Shown here: positions 15,633 through 16,626 of the stretch, piece after piece
Numbering within the stretch: the stretch's first letter is position 1
Layout: each line of letters begins with the position of its first letter
NCBI GenBank assembly: GCA_031257655.1
Contig: JAIROF010000098.1
Span: 1 to 16,626, forward strand
DNA: 16,626 nucleotides
Origin: Prevotellaceae bacterium
GTDB taxonomy: Bacteria > Bacteroidota > Bacteroidia > Bacteroidales > UBA932
Direction: 5' to 3'
Notes under the pieces: generated by a model
Databases searched by the model: none
The model's input: only the letters and a program-made list of their open reading frames with translations
What the model was told of the DNA's origin: nothing
Made by a program: the position numbers and the translations under genes

Positions 15633-15760
15633 TGGGAACCCTCTGAAAACCCCAAATGCTGCGCTACGCTTCTTCGGCAAAGTGCTCATTTACTGCTTTA
15701 GTAAGCTCCGCTTTTGCCTCAGCCGCAAGCTTTGATTTTTTTGGTTTTTAGAGGTTCCCA
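15633..15760. repeat. Long inverted repeat in the higA leader (hairpin or MITE-like remnant)
   Basis: The arms at 15633-15656 and 15740-15760 are imperfect inverted copies sharing TGGGAACC, TCT and AAAACC blocks in order. They enclose about 83 bp. Read on the minus strand, the enclosed DNA gives a short coding-like stretch ending LTKAVNEHFAEEA and a stop. It has no usable start, since an in-frame stop lies just upstream. This fits either a large leader hairpin or a small internally deleted insertion element. No clear target duplication was found. Confidence 0.6.
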
Positions 15761-15774
15761 CAAATAAATTAGCT

Positions 15775-16119
15775 ATGGCCACTATTCAGGGCGTTGCCCC
15801 CAGCATGATTGCAAACAACCTCGATCCGGCTTATCCGACGCATCCGGGTGAGGTGTTGAAAGACGAAATAGCGTACCGCAGCATTTCACAGCGTCAGCTT
15901 GCCGCAGGAATGAGGGTGTCATATACGCAGCTGAATGAAGTGTTGAATGGTAAAAGACCGGTAAACGCTGAGTTTGCATTGCTCGTGGAAGCTGTTTTGG
16001 ATTTGCCCGCCGAGCCGTTGCTTAAGATGCAGGCTCGCTACAACATGATTGTTAGCAAGCGCAACGGAAAATTCCTTGAGAAGTTGAACAAAATCCGCAA
16101 CGCGGCGGCGATGTTCTGA
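15775..16119 (+). CDS. higA: HigA-family antitoxin-like XRE regulator, without an adjacent toxin
   Basis: This 114-residue protein is a HigA-type addiction-module antidote with an XRE helix-turn-helix. THPGEVLKDEI (22-32) is the family's usual opening. The helix-turn-helix spans about residues 36-60 (SISQRQLAAGMRVSYTQLNE) and is followed by the typical NGKRPV turn. HigA proteins bind DNA, repress their own promoter and neutralise a co-encoded HigB mRNA-cutting toxin. HigB normally sits just upstream of higA, but no such gene is present in the 423 bp before it, and an inverted repeat follows the stop. It is therefore either a solitary regulator or the survivor of a lost pair. I took the ATG at 15775; Met11 is a possible alternative start. 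It is transcribed away from the hydroxyproline operon and could regulate it, though nothing in the sequence proves this. Confidence 0.85.
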   Translation: MATIQGVAPSMIANNLDPAYPTHPGEVLKDEIAYRSISQRQLAAGMRVSYTQLNEVLNGKRPVNAEFALLVEAVLDLPAEPLLKMQARYNMIVSKRNGKFLEKLNKIRNAAAMF

Positions 16120-16133
16120 ACTTTTACAGAAAG

Positions 16134-16271
16134 CTGCGCTTTGTTTTTTAGCGCGCAGATGGCGCAGATTTTTATGATTTGCACAGATTTTAGCCGTTTT
16201 TTCATCTGCGCAAATCATAAAAAACTGCGCCATCTGCGCGCTATTTTTACACAAAACTATGCCGAGCGCAG
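16134..16271 (-). repeat. Palindromic intergenic repeat, copy 2 (possible bidirectional terminator)
   Basis: This is the second 138-bp copy, in opposite orientation to copy 1 (7324-7461). Its hairpin is the better preserved: arms 16150-16187 and 16205-16242 are 38 nt each with two mismatches and a 17-nt loop. It begins 14 bp after the higA stop. It occupies the same place and orientation relative to the preceding gene as copy 1 does after the transporter. A role in ending transcription or stabilising mRNA 3' ends is plausible. Confidence 0.85.
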
Positions 16272-16402
16272 CATAAATCCGCAACATTCTGATTATAAGC
16301 AATTTCGCGTTGTTAATTTTTGCGAGGTTGATTTGTGTAATTGTTTGATTATAAATTAGATTCGCTATTTTAATGCGTTAGCCCTGGTGCGTCGTGATTT
16401 AT

Positions 16403-16433
16403 TTTGCGGCAACGAAAAAAAGTTCTATCTTTG
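16403..16433 (+). promoter_or_regulatory. Bacteroidetes promoter of the Rpn-family gene
   Basis: TTTG at 16403-16406 and TATCTTTG at 16426-16433 are separated by exactly 19 bp, the closest match in the window to the phylum's -33/-7 consensus. Transcription would begin near 16440, about 30 nt before the ATG. Confidence 0.6.
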
Positions 16434-16468
16434 GGACGGAATTCTAAACCGCTAAGAGTTATAACGAT

Positions 16469-16626
16469 ATGTCCCGCTATCTCGATCCCAAAAACGATTT
16501 GCCCTTCAAGCGCATATTTGGCGAGCACCCCGACCTGCTGAAGAGCTTCCTCAACGGGGTGATGCCGTTGGGGAAATCCCAGCAAATAAAAAGTCTTGAA
16601 TACCTTTCCGCCGAGCAGGTTCCGGA
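16469..16626 (+). CDS. Rpn/PD-(D/E)XK nuclease family transposase-like protein, 5' part only
   Basis: Only the first 52 codons are in the window. The N-terminus MSRYLDPKNDLPFKRIFGEH is typical of the Rpn/PDDEXK_2 family, which is highly multiplied in many Bacteroidales and annotated as 'Rpn family recombination-promoting nuclease/putative transposase'. Relatives in E. coli (RpnA) cut DNA and raise recombination. The catalytic PD-(D/E)XK residues lie further on and cannot be seen. It has its own promoter just upstream and is not part of the higA transcript if the palindromic repeat terminates it. The family call rests on this short signature; whether the gene is intact is unknown. Confidence 0.8.
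   Translation, partial: MSRYLDPKNDLPFKRIFGEHPDLLKSFLNGVMPLGKSQQIKSLEYLSAEQVP

Larger units (their letters stand above)
15352..15774. other. Divergent intergenic region with promoters and small repeats
   Basis: This 423-bp region lies between the minus-strand hydroxyproline operon and the plus-strand higA. It holds a 13-bp tandem duplication (15360-15385), a -7 element for the operon (15396-15403), a G-rich 11-bp tandem repeat (15469-15500), a higA promoter (15578-15610) and a long inverted repeat in the higA leader (15633-15760). No intact gene was seen, and in particular no HigB toxin. Confidence 0.7.
16120..16468. other. Intergenic region between higA and the Rpn-family gene
   Basis: This 349-bp stretch contains the second palindromic repeat (16134-16271) and the promoter of the next gene (16403-16433). 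The AT-rich interval 16272-16402 shows no gene or clear structure. A minus-strand reading frame through the repeat is treated as non-coding. Confidence 0.7.

Overview
The window looks like part of a chromosome from an anaerobic member of the Bacteroidetes, probably Bacteroidales. Four intergenic sites fit the TTTG-N19-TAnnTTTG promoter pattern of that phylum. Ribosome-binding sites are weak and A-rich. The gene families (Rpn/PD-(D/E)XK, RhuM-linked restriction genes, an AMP_N-type aminopeptidase P) are common there, and an oxygen-sensitive glycyl radical enzyme implies anaerobic growth. No rRNA, tRNA or CRISPR array was seen.

Region 1 (1-7170, minus strand) is a three-gene DNA-modification and defence cassette. 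It encodes a SNF2-type helicase with an N-terminal phospholipase D-like domain, a RhuM-family protein and a large Eco57I-type N6-adenine methyltransferase that runs off the left edge. Gaps of 13 and 3 bp and a single candidate promoter at 7241-7270 point to one operon. I could not match it confidently to a named system. It resembles a compact DISARM- or Type I/IIG-like restriction cassette in which the PLD domain would supply the nuclease.

Region 2 (7498-15351, minus strand) is a visibly more GC-rich five-gene operon. In transcription order it encodes an AMP_N-type Xaa-Pro aminopeptidase, a radical-SAM glycyl-radical activase, a glycyl radical enzyme that fits trans-4-hydroxy-L-proline dehydratase (HypD), a three-domain Xaa-Pro aminopeptidase and a POT-family peptide transporter. 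The inferred pathway is import of proline/hydroxyproline-rich peptides (for example collagen fragments), X-Pro/X-Hyp cleavage, then anaerobic dehydration of hydroxyproline to pyrroline-5-carboxylate. The P5C reductase needed to finish the route to proline is not in the window.

Region 3 (15352-16626) holds divergent regulatory DNA with several small repeats, a plus-strand solitary HigA-type antitoxin/regulator, and the first 52 codons of a plus-strand Rpn/PD-(D/E)XK family gene.

Two copies of a 138-bp palindromic repeat (7324-7461 and 16134-16271) lie in opposite orientation. Each sits just 3' of a gene (the transporter and higA) and together they bracket the hydroxyproline operon plus higA. 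They could serve as bidirectional terminators and may be a small dispersed mobile element.
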